A DNA stretch of 41,397 nt from Ruminococcus sp. (lineage in GTDB: Bacteria > Bacillota > Clostridia > Oscillospirales > Ruminococcaceae), in assembly GCA_017470535.1 (NCBI GenBank), contig JAFUYP010000030.1:1-41397 (forward strand), given 5' to 3'. The position numbers were made by a program, and so were the translations under genes. This document shows, one piece after another, positions 32,849 through 41,147 of the stretch; within the stretch, counting starts at the first letter, position 1; the number at the start of each line of letters is the position of its first letter. Under the pieces are notes generated by a model. The model was not told the DNA's origin, searched no databases, and saw only the letters and a list, made by a program, of their open reading frames with translations.

Positions 32849-32855
32849 GATGTTA

Positions 32856-33410
32856 TTATTCTTCCTCCTGACCGACTATCCCGAAAAACTCCTCCTGAAA
32901 GGCTTTCTCTTCACGTTCAAGGAGCTTTGAGTAATGCCTGCTTTCCTCGGGCGTTATGATATCCGCCCCGGTAAACCTGAGCGCCGCCGCTGCTTTTTCG
33001 GTCTTTAAGGTGATCTGCCTGTATTCATTCCCTGCCATGAGCGCCTTTAATGACACCGCTTTGTCAAGCACACCCGAGGTCGTCAGCCCCAGCGTATCGA
33101 AGATGGTATCGTTCGCCACAGCGCCCGAGATCACATCATACCCTGAAAGCGTGTCCGGCATAAGATGACGGTTTGCATAGATATACTCAAACCATTCCTC
33201 CCCTCGTGGGAGGTCTTTTATTTTTAAAGCCGTCGTGTCAAGCTCATAGGTGTTAAGATAAGCCGTCCTGTCATTTCGCTGTTTTATCCAGCGCTTTGCA
33301 AGCTCCTCGCTGTCGGTCGTGTAGAACCCCTGCCCGAAGTCCGCATTCCTGCGCCCGAAATGAATATCAGGGGCTTCTATCACATCATATCCTGCATGAA
33401 AAAGTATCAT
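32856..33410 (-). CDS. DUF3990 protein, possible ADP-ribosyltransferase-type
   Basis: A 184-residue protein starting MILFHAGYDVIEAPDIHFGRRNADFGQGFYTT, which is the DUF3990 pattern (family members begin LYHGS and carry LDFGxGFYTT). DUF3990 is, as I recall, grouped with the ADP-ribosyltransferase fold; the His, the FGxGFYTT and a later Glu-rich segment fit that. The ATG at 33410 matches family starts. The upstream GTG at 33437 overlaps the mannanase stop. It trails the mannanase gene, possibly by reinitiation. Whether it is a toxin or a regulator of the mannanase locus is unknown. Confidence 0.72.
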   Translation of the reverse strand: MILFHAGYDVIEAPDIHFGRRNADFGQGFYTTDSEELAKRWIKQRNDRTAYLNTYELDTTALKIKDLPRGEEWFEYIYANRHLMPDTLSGYDVISGAVANDTIFDTLGLTTSGVLDKAVSLKALMAGNEYRQITLKTEKAAAALRFTGADIITPEESRHYSKLLEREEKAFQEEFFGIVGQEEE

Positions 33411-33421
33411 ACCGGCTTTAC

Positions 33422-35122
33422 TCAGCTCATCGGCCACGATTTAAGATCCGGCATCTCGTCAAGCGTCAGCACACGCTCGTGATCTACTATCTTCTTGAAG
33501 AAATCAAGGTCGTTATGCTCGCTTCCCAGCTGATAGTCTTTAAGCGCAAACTCGCCGTTCCATGTGCAGAAGAACGACCACCTGATACCCTCGCTGAAGC
33601 ATGAATCAGGGTCAGGTATACTGCTGTTTTCGGTCATAGCGACTATCTTGTTCTTTGTGGGCGTGCCCTTTGTGTAATCCCACAGGCTCTTCTGCGGTGA
33701 GTGGTCGCCGTGTACCTCGGGGTAGCTGTCGTAGCCGACTATATCCACATACTCGTCACCGGGGTAGTAGTCAACGTTCTGTCCGTTCCACACCCAGATA
33801 AGGTTATTGCAATGGTGAACATTCGTCAGTCTGTCATACATCAGCTTCCACAGCTCCTTGTATGCTTCCGCTCCCGATGAGCCCCACCAGAACCACGGGT
33901 TGTTCCACTTGGGGTCGCCGCCGCCCTCGTGCAGCGGTCTCCACAGTACAGGCACATGGTTATCATCAAGCTCCTGCAAATACATGGCTATCGCATCTAT
34001 ATCCCTTATAAGATAATCATAGCCCTTCTGATCCTCGCCGCTCAAAGCCTTTGCAAGTGAGAAGCTCGTCTTGTCGGAATAAAAGCCCTCCCACCATGCA
34101 GCGCCGTTCACTTCAAGGTAATCCTCGGGTGCGTTCCAGTGCCAGCAGATAGTCACGATACCGTTTTGGTCGTACCAGTCCTTGGCGGTCTGCACTATCA
34201 GACCGGGCGATGAGCCGTGATACTGGCGGCTGGGGGACGCCTCTATCAGGTCAAGACCCATCATAGCCGGGTACTTGCCTGTCTTTAAATTGTACTCATC
34301 AAACTCAGGGCTTTCAACTCCCCTGTTGTCAGCAGCGTACTGACCCGAGATCATATACTTGCCGTACACATCACACAAAAAGCTGTAAAGCCTTTTAGTT
34401 TCATCCGACGCATCAGGGTTCACAAGCGTCTTTTCCACATCAAACTGTGTAAGATCGACAGGCTTTGCAGCCGTCACCTTTAAGCTGTCAACAAAGAAGC
34501 TGCCGTTTTTGGCCTGAACACCTATCTTGTGCTTGCCCTTTTTCACATTTACCTTTTCAGCAACGCAGTCGGTAAATTCCTTTTCATTGACTATGAACGT
34601 GCTTGTCTGCTCGCCGTCAACGGTTATGAAATTCTCATTGTTTGAGTTTGAGCTTGCAGCCCTTACGACAAAGTCATAGCTGCCGTCAGCCGGGAACTCA
34701 GCCTCAAATTCAAAAGCATCTCCGCCCGAGCCGAGTGCTATATACCCGTCGCCTGTGAACTTGCCGAATATCTCCTTGTCAACAGTCTTTGCCGAGCCTG
34801 AGAGCTTGCATTTTTCAGCCTCCTCAGACACCTCAAAATCCTCCGGCACGTCTGACTTGTTCTGTACCTCTGACAGATCAAAGCCGCCGGTAGTTTCTGT
34901 CACCTCGGGCGCAGGTATCTCTTCCCTCTCCCTTGATGTCACAACAGTAAACGAGCTGTCATCGCCGCCTGCGGCGCTGTCCGCTGCCGATGATGCGCTG
35001 CTGTCAGCCCCCGACTCAGACGAGCCTGCTGACGATGATGACTGATCGCCGCAGCCGCTGAAGATCAGCATAACAGCCGCCGACAAAGCGCATACCGAAC
35101 GATAAAATAGTTTTTTCTTCAT
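33422..35122 (-). CDS. Lipoprotein beta-mannanase, CBM plus GH26
   Basis: A 566-residue enzyme. Residues 1-24 are a lipoprotein signal with Cys24 in FSGC. A Ser/Ala/Asp-rich linker runs to about 75, then a CBM35/6-like carbohydrate-binding module (about 95-220, GDGYIALGSGGDAFEFEAEF and FFVDSLKVT). The GH26 catalytic domain covers about 240-560. The acid/base is Glu399 in RPLHEGGGDPKWNNPWFWWG and the nucleophile is Glu498 in AMTENSS. It cuts beta-1,4-mannan or glucomannan at the cell surface. AAAGGAATG precedes the ATG. The serine-rich linker after Cys-Gly-Asp resembles that of the SGNH lipoprotein at 8794-9669. Confidence 0.93.
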   Translation of the reverse strand: MKKKLFYRSVCALSAAVMLIFSGCGDQSSSSAGSSESGADSSASSAADSAAGGDDSSFTVVTSREREEIPAPEVTETTGGFDLSEVQNKSDVPEDFEVSEEAEKCKLSGSAKTVDKEIFGKFTGDGYIALGSGGDAFEFEAEFPADGSYDFVVRAASSNSNNENFITVDGEQTSTFIVNEKEFTDCVAEKVNVKKGKHKIGVQAKNGSFFVDSLKVTAAKPVDLTQFDVEKTLVNPDASDETKRLYSFLCDVYGKYMISGQYAADNRGVESPEFDEYNLKTGKYPAMMGLDLIEASPSRQYHGSSPGLIVQTAKDWYDQNGIVTICWHWNAPEDYLEVNGAAWWEGFYSDKTSFSLAKALSGEDQKGYDYLIRDIDAIAMYLQELDDNHVPVLWRPLHEGGGDPKWNNPWFWWGSSGAEAYKELWKLMYDRLTNVHHCNNLIWVWNGQNVDYYPGDEYVDIVGYDSYPEVHGDHSPQKSLWDYTKGTPTKNKIVAMTENSSIPDPDSCFSEGIRWSFFCTWNGEFALKDYQLGSEHNDLDFFKKIVDHERVLTLDEMPDLKSWPMS

Positions 35123-35136
35123 AAGCATTCCTTTCG

Positions 35137-35973
35137 TCATTTCCTTAAAACATTTCTATAAAGAAGGTCTGTGAACCTTGTAGGCAGTATAAACATAAGC
35201 AGCTGCGCCATTACAGGTATCAGAAAATCAAAGAACCCCGAGAATCCTGCCTTATATATCCTGTGGCGCACTATTATAAACGACTTTGTGTTCGACCAGT
35301 GCTTTTTGCGCCGGTAGCTTTTTGACACCCTGTATCGCACGAGCATCTTCGGTATGTTCTGAGTTCTCGCACCGCTTTTTATCATTCTCACCGCAAACTC
35401 ATAATCCGAGCAGTGCGGCAGATCCGAATACCCCCCTGCCTCAAACGCCTTTGACTTTTTGAACGCCACCGTCTGACGGTTGAAGGGGTTTCTTCTTTTA
35501 GCATACTTTATTATCTCCTTGTGGTGCAGCGGACATTTTTTAAGAGCTATCGTCTTTTCGGTCTCGCTGTCGAACTCCTCTACATATCCCCCTAAAATAT
35601 CAAGATCGGGGTCTATCGCAAACACACGCATCTGTGTGGCGCATCTGTCAGGCTCTGAAATATCATCAGAATCCATTTTGATTATATATTCCTCGCTGCA
35701 ATGTGCAATGCCGATATTGAGCGCCGCACCGAGACTGACGTTTTCCTCTGTCCTGACTATCTTAAAAATATTCTTATATTCACTTGCAAATGACTTTGCT
35801 ATTATATTAAGCTCATTTGTCAGCTTTCCGTCACACACTAAAACGAATTTTGCCGGCGGATAGGTCTGCATGAGCATACTTTCAAGGCTGTTGTTGAAAT
35901 TGACCGGTATCTCCTTTTCATACACGCACATAAGCGCTGAATATGACGGGAGATTCTCATTAGAGTCAAACAA
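35137..35973 (-). CDS. Family 2 glycosyltransferase
   Basis: About 278 residues with a GT-A fold: SALMCVYEKEIPVNFNNSLESMLMQTY near the N-terminus, the metal-binding DSDD (about residue 101) and the late acceptor-side motif HCSDYEFAVRMI. A hydrophobic pair near the C-terminus (FFDFLIPVMAQLLMFIL) suggests membrane association. It probably adds sugars to a cell-surface glycan. The TTG at 35973 lies 7 bases after a GGGGGG tract and is preferred over GTG at 35979, which is one base from it. It is the first gene of an operon with the GH26 mannanase and DUF3990 genes, an unusual pairing of synthesis and degradation. Confidence 0.85.
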   Translation of the reverse strand: MFDSNENLPSYSALMCVYEKEIPVNFNNSLESMLMQTYPPAKFVLVCDGKLTNELNIIAKSFASEYKNIFKIVRTEENVSLGAALNIGIAHCSEEYIIKMDSDDISEPDRCATQMRVFAIDPDLDILGGYVEEFDSETEKTIALKKCPLHHKEIIKYAKRRNPFNRQTVAFKKSKAFEAGGYSDLPHCSDYEFAVRMIKSGARTQNIPKMLVRYRVSKSYRRKKHWSNTKSFIIVRHRIYKAGFSGFFDFLIPVMAQLLMFILPTRFTDLLYRNVLRK

Positions 35974-36085
35974 TACCACACCCCCCTTTTTTAGTTAACA
36001 GGTAACAGTTATTGCGGCGCTGCAAAAGCAGCGCATATATACATTTATAATATCTATACACAACTATATATAATTACACATCTTG

Positions 36086-36115
36086 ATTATATCACAAAAT
36101 AATAGGTTCTGTCAA
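36086..36115 (-). promoter_or_regulatory. Promoter of the GT2-GH26-DUF3990 operon
   Basis: TTGACA (36110-36115) and TATAAT (36086-36091) are 18 bp apart on the minus strand. The leader is over 100 bases and AT-rich. Confidence 0.8.
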
Positions 36116-36141
36116 GAGGATATTTGGCAGTTTGCACAAAT

Positions 36142-36954
36142 TCACAGCATATTTTCTTCTATCCATTTTGCGACTGCATCGTCGTCGTTTGAAGATATCA
36201 CCCGGTCGGCTTTTGCTTTGAGCTGCTCGTGGGCGTTCGATACTGCAAGGGCTACGTCTGATATCTCAAACATATCAAGGTCATTGAGCCCGTCGCCGAA
36301 GGATATTATCCTGTCACACCCGAGCATTTTTGCAAGCGCTTTTACTGCATTTGCCTTGGCAGCGCCATGCGGCATAAGCTCAAGCCACATAAAATCCTCA
36401 TAGGTGTCCTTCTGATACAGACAGCGGCAGGAGTCTTTGAACCTTTCGTACAAAGGCAGCAGCCTTTCCGGTGCATCAATAAACGAGAGATAGAATATCT
36501 CCCCCTGCAACAGTTCCTCCGCCCGGCTTACAGGCGTATCACGCACATCGCCCTTTCTGCCAAAAACAAATCTTCTGTGGTCATCACTCAGCCTTTCGGG
36601 GATATAAAAATACTTCTCCTCCTCACGAAAAAGTGAATACACCACAGGGTATACACCTTCATTCACGGCAGTCATTATAACATCTCTTATGTAAGCCTGG
36701 TCGAAGGTGTTTTTGAGCAGTATCCTGCCGTCGCTGTTATCCCTTATGAACGTGCCGTTATATGTTATCACCGGGAACGGGCATTCAAGCCCCTTTGTCA
36801 CCGCCCTGGCAGTTATCAGCGAGCGTGCGCTCGCATAGCAAAAGCACCCGCCTGCACTTACATAGCGGTTTATCACATCTTCCGTATAGCGGCTCATAGT
36901 CTTGTCAGATCTTAAAAGTGTTCCGTCAAGATCACAGGCGATAAGTGTTTTCAT
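36142..36954 (-). CDS. HAD-superfamily Cof-type phosphatase
   Basis: A 270-residue HAD-IIB phosphatase. Motif I is DLDGTLL (residues 8-14), motif II is TYNG with Thr, and motifs III and IV are the late Lys and GDGLNDLDMF (about 222-231). The cap is of the C2 type. These enzymes remove phosphate from sugar phosphates, pyridoxal phosphate or nucleotides, and the substrate cannot be called. The start codon directly follows the rmuC stop, and GGAGG lies inside the end of rmuC, so translation is coupled. Confidence 0.92.
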   Translation of the reverse strand: MKTLIACDLDGTLLRSDKTMSRYTEDVINRYVSAGGCFCYASARSLITARAVTKGLECPFPVITYNGTFIRDNSDGRILLKNTFDQAYIRDVIMTAVNEGVYPVVYSLFREEEKYFYIPERLSDDHRRFVFGRKGDVRDTPVSRAEELLQGEIFYLSFIDAPERLLPLYERFKDSCRCLYQKDTYEDFMWLELMPHGAAKANAVKALAKMLGCDRIISFGDGLNDLDMFEISDVALAVSNAHEQLKAKADRVISSNDDDAVAKWIEENML

Positions 36955-38130
36955 TTACTTTTCCTCCAGCCGGTACTGCTCTACCTTGTCAAGCTGTTTC
37001 TTTATAGCCTTTGAGCGTGTGCCGATGAGCTTGTCCATATCCTCATCGAGCTGCCTTATGCGGTTCTTTGCCGACATAAATACCTTGTCAAAGCTCTCAA
37101 ACTCGCTCCTTACGGCAGAGAGCAGCTCCCACACCTCATTTGAGCGCTTTTGTATCTGCAAGGTCTTAAAGCCCATCTGCAATGAATTGAGCATTGCCGC
37201 CATTGTAGACGGTCCTGCGATATTTATGCTGTACTCACGCTGCAGCTTTTCGACAAGCCCGTGATTGATGACCTCCGCATACAGCCCCTCAAACGGCAGA
37301 AACATTATCCCGAAATTGGTAGTATACGGCGGTGCGATGTATTTTTCGTTTATATCCTTAGCACTTTTCCTTATCACATTTTCAAGCGACTTGCGGCAGT
37401 TTTTTATAAGCTCGGGGTCGCCGTTTTCGTATGCGTCCTGCAATGCGGCATAGGTGTCTCCCGGGAACTTTGAATCTATCGGCAGATAGATATATCCCCC
37501 GTCCTCCTTTGCCGGCAGCTTTATCGCAAACTCCACCCTCTCACGGCTCCCGGGTATAGTCGGCACCTCGGTGTCATACTGATCGGGTGTCAGTATCTCT
37601 GAAAGGATAGCCCCGAGCTGGATCTCGCCTAAGATCCCCCTTGTCTTGACATTTGATAGCACCTTTTTAAGATCTCCCACACCGGATGCGATGTTTTTCA
37701 TCTCACCAAGCCCCAGATATACGGCTTCAAGCTGCTTGCTCACCGTTTTGAAGGATTCGTTCATCTTGTCCTCCAAGCTCTTTTGCAGCCGCTCATCGAC
37801 AGTCGCCCTCATCTCGTCGAGCTTTTTGTTGTTGTCCTCCTGTATGTATGTAAGGCGCTTTGAGATAGTTTCCCTCATCTGCTCGAGCTTTTGCTCGTTG
37901 CCGCTTTCAAGTGTCGCTATGCGCTTTTCGAGCTGCGACAGGCTGCCCGACATATTCTCGCTTATCAGCGCCCCCATATTTGAAACAGAGCTGTTTATAT
38001 CCTGCCGTATCTCACGGGTGAGCGCCTTTGTGTCGAGCATATCCTGCGGCTTGTTGTTGATGCTCATGACAATAAGTATCACCAGCAGCACTATCACCGC
38101 CGCCAGTGCCAAAAGAATGACAATATCCAT
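36955..38130 (-). CDS. rmuC: DNA recombination protein RmuC
   Basis: A 391-residue protein: one N-terminal membrane helix (residues 2-24), a long coiled coil (about 30-160, many Glu/Lys heptads) and the RmuC domain (about 170-360, including PIDSKFPGDTYAALQDA and NFGIMFLPFEGLYAEVI). RmuC limits inversions between short inverted repeats in E. coli and resembles a nuclease. GGAGGG lies six bases before the ATG at 38130; an earlier in-frame start would run back into the upstream terminator. It is followed directly by the HAD gene. Confidence 0.94.
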   Translation of the reverse strand: MDIVILLALAAVIVLLVILIVMSINNKPQDMLDTKALTREIRQDINSSVSNMGALISENMSGSLSQLEKRIATLESGNEQKLEQMRETISKRLTYIQEDNNKKLDEMRATVDERLQKSLEDKMNESFKTVSKQLEAVYLGLGEMKNIASGVGDLKKVLSNVKTRGILGEIQLGAILSEILTPDQYDTEVPTIPGSRERVEFAIKLPAKEDGGYIYLPIDSKFPGDTYAALQDAYENGDPELIKNCRKSLENVIRKSAKDINEKYIAPPYTTNFGIMFLPFEGLYAEVINHGLVEKLQREYSINIAGPSTMAAMLNSLQMGFKTLQIQKRSNEVWELLSAVRSEFESFDKVFMSAKNRIRQLDEDMDKLIGTRSKAIKKQLDKVEQYRLEEK

Positions 38131-38141
38131 ATTCCCTCCAT

Positions 38142-38168
38142 AAAAAAACGGCAGGCTCTCACCTGCCG
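38142..38168 (-). terminator. Terminator between the 59-residue gene and rmuC
   Basis: CGGCAGG (complement of 38162-38168 and 38149-38155) forms a perfect 7-bp stem followed by seven T. It ends about 12 bases before the rmuC ATG, so rmuC transcription must come by read-through or from a promoter I cannot see. Confidence 0.85.
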
Positions 38169-38174
38169 CAGAAT

Positions 38175-38354
38175 TCAAGCTCTTTCCAACAAGAAGTAGC
38201 TCTCGCTCTCGGATTCCTTGTAATCCTTTATCACCCAGCCTAAGCGCAGCATATTGTTGAGCTGCTCGACACGCTGGTATTTATCAAGCCCCGGGACATT
38301 TACACCCTCAGCCTGATCGCCTGTTGTCCTTGTTATATAAAACTTTTTAAGCAT
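38175..38354 (-). CDS. Small 59-residue protein upstream of rmuC
   Basis: A short gene reading MLKKFYITRTTGDQAEG, then VPGLDKYQRVEQLNNMLRLGW and a Ser/Glu-rich end (ESESESYFLLERA). AAAGGGG lies about 10 bases before the ATG. Codon use matches its neighbours and a clear terminator follows the stop, which supports a real gene. The strand-helix-strand look is shared with small DUF4177-like proteins, but I do not recognise the family with confidence. Confidence 0.7.
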   Translation of the reverse strand: MLKKFYITRTTGDQAEGVNVPGLDKYQRVEQLNNMLRLGWVIKDYKESESESYFLLERA

Positions 38355-38555
38355 TGAGTAACATCCCCTTTCAGGTCTTCGAGTTGTACGATAATTTGTA
38401 CTATAATTATCTATAATAATTATACTATATTGTGAAAGTTATGTGATAAAGATTTGAATAATTTTCTGTTAAGATTTCATGAAGGAAACGATTACAATTC
38501 ATAATTTTACAAGTTTTTACCATCATGAGCTAAATATAGTGCAAAAGCACGGCGA

Positions 38556-38585
38556 TTAACACAACATATGTTATCATCATAAAAT
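38556..38585 (+). promoter_or_regulatory. Possible promoter of the MntP/YtaF-type gene
   Basis: TTAACA (38556-38561) and TAAAAT (38580-38585) are 18 bp apart. The 38355-38555 stretch before it is AT-rich and shows several overlapping TATAAT-like boxes on the minus strand but no single convincing promoter. A short GTGC-AAAA-GCAC hairpin lies at 38539-38550. Confidence 0.45.
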
Positions 38586-38621
38586 ATTAGTGTTCACAAT
38601 TGAACGGGGGGGTGAAGAAGA

Positions 38622-39158
38622 ATGCTCACAGTGATACTTGTATCGCTCGCCGTATGCACAGACGCTTTTGCTGCTGCCTGTGCCTGCGGTGTGCAGGGAG
38701 TAAAGATAAGACTTATGCCGGCTTTTATCATAAGCCTGACAGGTGCAGTATTTTTAGGAGCGGCGTTTTTTATGTCGGGAGCTATCGGGCGTATGATACC
38801 CGGGTCACTGTGCGGCAGCATCGCCGCTGCTTTACTGATACTCACCGGCATGAAAAGCCTCAGTGATGCCTGCTCTTACCCCGACGACTGCAAATGCACT
38901 TCCCTGACGCTTAGTGAGTCTTTCGTGACGGCAGCGGCATTGTCAGCGGATTCGCTGGGCGTGGGGGCAGGTGCAGGGCTTGATATGAGCAGCCACGATA
39001 AAGCAGCCGCCTGCATAATATGTCTGCTGCTCGGGCTTGTAAGCATTTTTCTGGGTCAGACAGCCGGACGGATATTTTCAAAACGCCTGAGCCGCTACCA
39101 CGCCGCACTTATGTCATCATCGGTCCTTTTTGTGCTTGCAGTGATCAAGTGTGTGTAA
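38622..39158 (+). CDS. MntP/YtaF-type membrane protein, possible Mn2+ exporter
   Basis: A 178-residue protein with six predicted membrane helices in two related halves. The first half has the conserved acidic residue in LAVCTDAFAAACACG (Asp14), and the second half has its counterpart in ALSADSLGVGAGAG. This duplicated pattern is shared by MntP manganese efflux pumps and the sporulation protein YtaF; length alone does not separate them. The cysteine-rich loop SYPDDCKCTS is unusual. GGGGGGGTGAAGAAG precedes the ATG. No manganese riboswitch is visible upstream. Confidence 0.82.
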   Translation: MLTVILVSLAVCTDAFAAACACGVQGVKIRLMPAFIISLTGAVFLGAAFFMSGAIGRMIPGSLCGSIAAALLILTGMKSLSDACSYPDDCKCTSLTLSESFVTAAALSADSLGVGAGAGLDMSSHDKAAACIICLLLGLVSIFLGQTAGRIFSKRLSRYHAALMSSSVLFVLAVIKCV

Positions 39159-39228
39159 AGCAGACAGCCGGAATAAAGCGTTTTTAGGACTTTGTCGAAA
39201 GAAAACCAAAATTTTTTGGATTTTCCTA

Positions 39229-39257
39229 TTGACATTTGAGATCAAAAGTGATATAAT
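39229..39257 (+). promoter_or_regulatory. Promoter of the initiator tRNA
   Basis: Perfect TTGACA (39229-39234) and perfect TATAAT (39252-39257) with a 17-bp spacer. Confidence 0.92.
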
Positions 39258-39301
39258 ATATTAGTACCAAAACGGAGCGCATAAAAAAGTGCCCCAAATA
39301 T

Positions 39302-39378
<77 letters not shown>

Positions 39379-39383
39379 TACAC

Positions 39384-39427
39384 AAAACCTCGTGTTTACG
39401 CTGAAAACGCCGAAAACACGAGGTTTT
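39384..39427 (+). terminator. Terminator of the tRNA gene
   Basis: AAAACCTCGTGTTT (39384-39397) pairs perfectly with AAACACGAGGTTTT (39414-39427). Confidence 0.92.
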
Positions 39428-40043
39428 ATTTATATCCAAAGCAGGAAAAAACTGCAAAAACGCAGAATATTTTCGCTATTTGCAGATGATATTCATCAGG
39501 GTGATGAATGAAATTGATGAATGAAACGGGTATGATTATAATGAAAGCTGTTGTTTACAGATGTTGAAAGGCACTCATCCAAGAATCAGATAAATACAGA
39601 AAATACGGGCAGATGCTTCTAATTAAAGAGGCGTCTGCCCGTTTATGTATTATAGTAAAACTCTTTCGTTCAATAATCTACTCAGTGTTAGCGAGATATC
39701 TTTTCTTCTGATTAATACTCCTTCTCTTTCGCTGCTCAGCAAGTGTCTGCTTCCTGATCTTCTTAGCAGCTTTCAGATCACTTGATTGCCTGTATGCTTT
39801 CAGGAGCCTGTAAAATGTCGTCTTCTTTTAAGAACAGCGGAAAGCTGTATGAATACCGTACATACCGAAGGTGCGGGGCTTGTTTTTCATATTCAAATCG
39901 CTTCTTCTTTCGTCCTGTTCACCTCAGAGGGTTTTGTCAAGCAGTTCCAGACGATGAAGAGCTTGGACTGATAAAACCCCGTAAATACGGCACTTTCAGA
40001 CGGTGAGTAACCATATTTGCGACCAAACAAGGAGAAGCACCAA
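39428..40043. other. Gene-poor stretch with a decayed coding remnant
   Basis: No complete gene is convincing. A hairpin, ACGGGCAGATGC with a near-perfect complement, lies at 39605-39641. On the minus strand from about 39827 to 39680 a frame without a start codon reads FYRLLKAYRQSSDLKAAKKI and a basic tail to a stop; it looks like the C-terminus of a lost gene. On the plus strand a 40-residue frame from about 39851 (MNTVHTEGAGLVFHIQIASS) follows GGAAAG but has no known relatives. Confidence 0.4.
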
Positions 40044-40082
40044 TAAAAATACGGCTGTTGCATCATGTGATGCAGCAGCCGT
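40044..40082 (-). terminator. Terminator of the toxin-antitoxin operon
   Basis: ACGGCTGTTGCATCA (40051-40065) pairs with TGATGCAGCAGCCGT (40068-40082), one mismatch, followed by a T-rich tract on the minus strand. Confidence 0.9.
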
Positions 40083-40093
40083 TCTTGTGTTAT

Positions 40094-40426
40094 TCACGTC
40101 ATCGGCATATCAGCCATAGCGTCCGCCTGATCTCGTCTGGCGTAGATAACATCTGTCACTATGACCTTTTTCTCCGGCTCATTGATCCAAAAATAGACAT
40201 AGTAATTGCCTACTGTCATCTGATGGATACCAAGCGTTTTCCACGGCTCGTCTTCTGTCAGTCTGACCTTGTTCGGAAATGTATCAAGCCCAAATATAGC
40301 GTCAAAGATCATTTTGACAGTGTTTCGGGCTGCCTGCGGTGCTTTTAGCTCATTTCTGATATAGAACGCTATTGCCCTCACAGAGTTTTCCGCAAAGGCA
40401 GTAACTTCGACCTCGTATTTATTCAT
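40094..40426 (-). CDS. RelE/ParE-family toxin
   Basis: A 110-residue protein with the RelE/ParE fold pattern: an N-terminal strand-helix (YEVEVTAFAENSVRAIAFYIRNEL), central LTEDEPWKTLGIHQMTVGNYYVYFWINEPEKKVIVTDVIYARRD and a short tail. Family members cleave ribosome-bound mRNA or poison gyrase. The final VIYARRD strand is well kept, so activity is likely. GGAG precedes the ATG, which overlaps the end of the antitoxin gene by eight bases, the usual coupling in type II pairs. Confidence 0.9.
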   Translation of the reverse strand: MNKYEVEVTAFAENSVRAIAFYIRNELKAPQAARNTVKMIFDAIFGLDTFPNKVRLTEDEPWKTLGIHQMTVGNYYVYFWINEPEKKVIVTDVIYARRDQADAMADMPMT

Positions 40427-40730
40427 CGCCGAGTTCTCCTATTAGTTTGCTGTATACCTTATCAGCCGGAGAAGCCATGCCCTGTTTAGCCTGTTCAAGC
40501 CCGACTGCCATTCGCTGATCGAACTCCTCTTTGGTCATCTCGTCACGGGCTTTAAGATCATTTACAGGCACAGACGGGCGAAACGGCAGCCCGTTCCAGA
40601 GAATGATCTCCCTGTAAAACATATTTATCGCAGTAGAAACAGGAATACCCAGCTTTGCCATAACAGCCTCAGCCTGAGCCTTGATGTCCGGTTCAACTCT
40701 TGCAGTAACGTTTGCGGTTCTTGTTGCCAT
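40419..40730 (-). CDS. RelB/DinJ-family antitoxin
   Basis: A 103-residue protein. The N-terminal ribbon-helix-helix DNA-binding part (ANVTARVEPDIKAQAEAVMAKLGIPVSTAINMFYREIILWNGLPF, residues 5-49) is typical of DinJ. The C-terminal 50 residues should wrap the toxin. AAAGGTGG lies about 8 bases before the ATG at 40730. The promoter region contains an inverted GATAC/GTATC pair that the complex may bind for autoregulation. Confidence 0.9.
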   Translation of the reverse strand: MATRTANVTARVEPDIKAQAEAVMAKLGIPVSTAINMFYREIILWNGLPFRPSVPVNDLKARDEMTKEEFDQRMAVGLEQAKQGMASPADKVYSKLIGELGDE

Positions 40731-40754
40731 AGTATCGACCACCTTTCTGATACT

Positions 40755-40783
40755 ATTATACCACATTGTATCGCAGATTGCAA
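40755..40783 (-). promoter_or_regulatory. Promoter and operator of the toxin-antitoxin pair
   Basis: TTGCAA (40778-40783) and TATAAT (40755-40760) are 17 bp apart on the minus strand. GATAC and GTATC flank the -10 box as an inverted pair. Confidence 0.82.
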
Positions 40784-40813
40784 TATATTTTTCAGATAAT
40801 TAGAAGTTTTTTA

Positions 40814-40852
40814 TAAAATAAACGGTCACAGACACCTGTAACCGCTTATTTT
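40814..40852 (-). terminator. Terminator of the ribbon-helix-helix gene
   Basis: AAAATAAACGGTCACA pairs with TGTAACCGCTTATTTT (with G-T and one or two mismatches) directly after the stop codon, followed by an AT-rich tract. Confidence 0.7.
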
Positions 40853-41043
40853 TATTCTATTGATAAATCTTCTTCGGTAAGTTTGATCTCGCCGTTTTCT
40901 TCCTCATACTTATTTATTGTCTGTTTGATGACCGTTTCGATCATATTTGTCATAGAACGGTTCTGCTTTTCAGCAATCTTTTTGATTTTTGCATGATCTT
41001 CGAGATCAAGGCGCAGTGTAAATCTTGTTTTAAGTACAGCCAT
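40852..41043 (-). CDS. Ribbon-helix-helix DNA-binding protein
   Basis: A 63-residue protein of the Arc/CopG type: a strand (KTRFTLRLDLEDHAKIKKIAEK) then two helices (RSMTNMIETVIKQTINKYEEE) and an acidic tail. AAGGAGG lies 8 bases before the ATG at 41043. It is divergent from the gene at 41148, and the gap holds repeated CCACTATGACACC boxes, its likely operators. It could be an orphan antitoxin or a regulator of the divergent gene. Confidence 0.85.
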   Translation of the reverse strand: MAVLKTRFTLRLDLEDHAKIKKIAEKQNRSMTNMIETVIKQTINKYEEENGEIKLTEEDLSIE

Positions 41044-41068
41044 AGTGATACCTCCTTGTAAATATGAT

Positions 41069-41119
41069 ACCACTATGACACCTTTTTGTATTCCACCATA
41101 TTGACACCACTATGACACC
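41069..41119. repeat. Direct-repeat operator boxes
   Basis: ACCACTATGACACC occurs perfectly at 41069-41082 and 41106-41119. A partial copy, read on the opposite strand as GGTATCACTAT, overlaps the start of the ribbon-helix-helix gene. The second box fills the spacer of the plus-strand promoter, so binding would block it. Confidence 0.65.
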
Positions 41120-41129
41120 ATAGTATAAT
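41101..41129 (+). promoter_or_regulatory. Promoter of the SLOG-like gene
   Basis: Perfect TTGACA (41101-41106) and perfect TATAAT (41124-41129), 17 bp apart, with an operator box in the spacer. Confidence 0.92.
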
Positions 41130-41147
41130 TATTATGGGGGTGTTACA

